NCBI GenBank assembly: GCA_900550745.1
Contig: URTO01000117.1
Location: forward strand, 1-6,462
DNA length: 6,462 nucleotides
From: an uncultured Desulfovibrio sp.
GTDB lineage: Bacteria; Desulfobacterota; Desulfovibrionia; Desulfovibrionales; Desulfovibrionaceae
Reading direction: 5' to 3'
Positions 4,545-6,462 of the stretch are shown piece after piece. The first letter of the stretch is position 1, and each line of letters opens with the position of its first letter. The translations under genes and the position numbers were made by a program. The notes under the pieces are model-generated. The model was not told the DNA's origin. It made no database searches and was given only the letters and a program-made list of their open reading frames with translations.

Positions 4545-6462
4545 TCAGACGTTTTCGTCTGCAAGGCTTCTGACGAACTTTTCCCCCGCAGGCGTCTTCA
4601 AATATTCACGCAACGCATGTACCACATGCTGATCATACTTCGCCGATTCGGATTCCAGAATATGCAGGGCCACGTCCACGGACTTGGCGTTGCGGTACGA
4701 ACGGGGCCGGATCAGGGCGCAGAACGTATTCGCAACCGACAGAATGCGGCCATGAATGCTGATCTCGTCCCCATGCAGCTTTTCGGGATACCCGGAACCG
4801 TCCAAAAACTCGTTCATCTGGGAAATGGCTTCCACGACGGGCAGCTCAAAATTGATGTTCTTCAAGGTGTCCCGAGCATATTCCACATGCCGCTCCATCG
4901 CCTGACGCTCTTCCGGCGTGAAGGCGCCGGGCTTCGTCAGCAGCTCACGGGGCAACTGCATCTTGCCGATCTGCGACAGGCTGGCCGCCGTGCGGACGGT
5001 GCTCTCGTCTTCCTCGCTGAGGCCGAGGGTCTTGACCAAATCGCCGCCCAAGTTCGCCATATACGAGGACTGTCCGCCCAAGTACGGGTCAACGGCTTCG
5101 ATAGCGTGCATGAATGCGGCGATGGTCTGCCGCTCCATACGCTGGTTTCGCTCCTGCGCGTCGACAAGCTGCGTAATGTCGCGGAACACCGAAACCGTCC
5201 CCGTGATTACCCCGCTTTCATTGCGGTACGGTGAACATGTGATCTGATAATGGTACTTCTTTGACTGCAGCCACATCACGTCCTTGAACATGAAAGATTG
5301 CCCGCTTTGAATGGCCACGTCCAACTGCTTATACAGCCGCAAAGCGGTATCGTAGCCAAAAATCGCCGCGCAATCCATGCCTACAAGCTCTTCATCGGAA
5401 CGCCCGACCATATGCGCGAACGCTTGGTTGGCATACTGAACCATGCCGCCCTTGTCGGTCAGGACGATGCCGTCCACAAGCGCGCTGTTGATGCCGTCGA
5501 GGAGCTGCTTCTGCTGGTTGGAAATCTGATACAACTGGAGCAGTTCGGCGCTTACATTCCGGGCGTTGCGTCCCACGAGCCACCACCAGACGGCCAACAG
5601 AGCCAGCAGCACGACCACAACCGCAATGACCGCCCATATGACAATCGCATTGCGCTGCGACAGGAAGGGCTTGAGCGCGGCTGCCACCGGCACTTCCTGC
5701 ACGACCAGCCACGGCAGTTCGGGAACCTTCACGCCGATGCTGTATACCGCTTCATGAGAGCCGGACGCCCCTTTCCTGATCCCGAACGGCAGGCTGTCGT
5801 TCTGCCCCAGCTGCCAGCCGGGCAGGTTCTGGATATCCGCGGACAAGGGGAGAAGATCCTGCAACTTGTCCCCGACGATCTGGAAAACATGGGTAACGCC
5901 GAACGAGCCCTCACCCTTCACGGCATCAATGGTTTCGCCAAGACGGGAAGACACCATCAGGGACAGCAGGAGCGTAGCCACCGGCTTTTCCGATCGGCCT
6001 TCAACATACTGGGGGGCGAAGATGGGAACAACCAGATCAAGAACCAGCCCATTGCTTGTCTTGCGTACGGGCAGGATGCCCAGCTTGCCCGACTCGACCG
6101 TCTTTCGGATGCCCTGCTGCTGTTCCAGCGAGAGCGCCGGGGGCGTGACGTCCGTGGAAAGGTACGTCTGGGCGTCCGTGTTAGTGATACGAGCGCGCAG
6201 GAACCCGGAATAAGAGATGAATTCCTGCAGAAGGTTCTTCATGAGCGGAAGCTGAGAGGCCAACTGCGACAGATCATCAATCCCAGAGGAGCTGTCGCCG
6301 GAGGCATTCAGGAGCGTGGAGAGATCATTGCCAAGCCCATTGACTTCCGACGCGAACAGCCGGAAAAGATCCGCGCTGATCAGACGGTTGGCCTGATTCT
6401 GCATGGAATTGAACCAAAGCGAAAGCGCACTGGCCTTATTCTGGGCCGTAAACTGCAGACGG
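4545..6462 (-). CDS. Membrane sensor: extracytoplasmic domain, PAS, degenerate HD-GYP (5' partial)
   Basis: The frame is open to the right edge. The internal ATG at 6404 is not the real start, because the 19 codons before it (ending ALSLWFNS) continue the sensory domain; the first membrane helix lies outside the window. Numbering from that Met: an extracytoplasmic, double-Cache-like sensory domain covers 1-250, a membrane helix 252-277 (IVIWAVIAVVVVLLALLAVWWWLVG), a short linker without an evident HAMP, a PAS domain about 303-412, and an HD-GYP-like domain about 425-600. The GSGYP loop (536-540) and LTKPGAFTPEE survive. The HD pair is S477-Q478 in SQIGK, the HH pair is M530-N531, the H of the DPY..GH motif is Q445, and the last Asp is N559; only E436, K481 and H506 look conserved. 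It probably senses a small molecule or redox state and signals through protein contact or nucleotide binding, not hydrolysis. The glycosyltransferase follows after 28 bases. Confidence 0.88.
   Translation of the reverse strand, partial: RLQFTAQNKASALSLWFNSMQNQANRLISADLFRLFASEVNGLGNDLSTLLNASGDSSSGIDDLSQLASQLPLMKNLLQEFISYSGFLRARITNTDAQTYLSTDVTPPALSLEQQQGIRKTVESGKLGILPVRKTSNGLVLDLVVPIFAPQYVEGRSEKPVATLLLSLMVSSRLGETIDAVKGEGSFGVTHVFQIVGDKLQDLLPLSADIQNLPGWQLGQNDSLPFGIRKGASGSHEAVYSIGVKVPELPWLVVQEVPVAAALKPFLSQRNAIVIWAVIAVVVVLLALLAVWWWLVGRNARNVSAELLQLYQISNQQKQLLDGINSALVDGIVLTDKGGMVQYANQAFAHMVGRSDEELVGMDCAAIFGYDTALRLYKQLDVAIQSGQSFMFKDVMWLQSKKYHYQITCSPYRNESGVITGTVSVFRDITQLVDAQERNQRMERQTIAAFMHAIEAVDPYLGGQSSYMANLGGDLVKTLGLSEEDESTVRTAASLSQIGKMQLPRELLTKPGAFTPEERQAMERHVEYARDTLKNINFELPVVEAISQMNEFLDGSGYPEKLHGDEISIHGRILSVANTFCALIRPRSYRNAKSVDVALHILESESAKYDQHVVHALREYLKTPAGEKFVRSLADENV

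Noticed and set aside
4517..4564. Longer glycosyltransferase start at TTG 4564
   Set aside because: It would overlap the sensor gene and add 16 residues before the canonical MRILFLHH start.
4509..5234. 241-codon open frame on the plus strand
   Set aside because: It is antisense to the sensor's HD-GYP-like region, where the minus strand encodes a clear domain.
6402..6404. ATG at 6404 as the true start of the sensor
   Set aside because: The frame stays open upstream to the edge and reads like the continuing sensory domain. No first membrane helix or good ribosome binding site is seen at this ATG.

Overview
The window carries four protein-coding genes, all on the minus strand, in two transcription blocks. 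Read in the direction of transcription, from the right edge leftwards, they are: a membrane sensor with a PAS and an HD-GYP-like domain (partial at the right edge), a family 4-like glycosyltransferase, an NhaC-family Na+/H+ antiporter, and a cytoplasmic sulfatase-superfamily hydrolase that runs off the left edge. GC content is moderately high. The gene style, especially the sensor with an HD-GYP domain of SQ-I-G-K type, suggests a Desulfovibrio/Bilophila-type Desulfovibrionaceae. That is an impression from family knowledge, not a computed result.

Block 1 (6462 to about 3266): the sensor gene ends 28 bases before the glycosyltransferase, so the two are probably cotranscribed. A hairpin followed by eight T's ends this block just after the glycosyltransferase. 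The sensor has kept the overall HD-GYP fold and the GSGYP loop, but nearly all the metal-binding residues are replaced. It is therefore more likely a signalling or binding protein than a c-di-GMP phosphodiesterase.

Block 2 (about 3232 to 1): a plausible sigma-70-type promoter lies in the gap of about 180 bases. It would drive the antiporter and then, 10 bases after its stop codon, the hydrolase. The hydrolase has no signal peptide, so the pair looks like an import (or ion/anion exchange) plus cytoplasmic hydrolysis module. The catalytic motif carries Thr where true sulfatases have the Cys or Ser that becomes formylglycine, so sulfate-ester hydrolysis is doubtful.

The most striking observation is at the left edge. 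The hydrolase reading frame passes without a stop into about 50 codons that are unmistakably translation initiation factor IF-2: the acidic linker plus the G1 P-loop GHVDHGKT and the following helix. The variant used there looks actinobacterial (Bifidobacterium-like), not deltaproteobacterial. The IF-2 match stops abruptly about 15 bases from the edge. An assembly or library chimera at a contig end is the simplest explanation. A real gene fusion or recombination scar is the exciting alternative. Nothing else in the window looks like a mobile element, CRISPR array or RNA gene.
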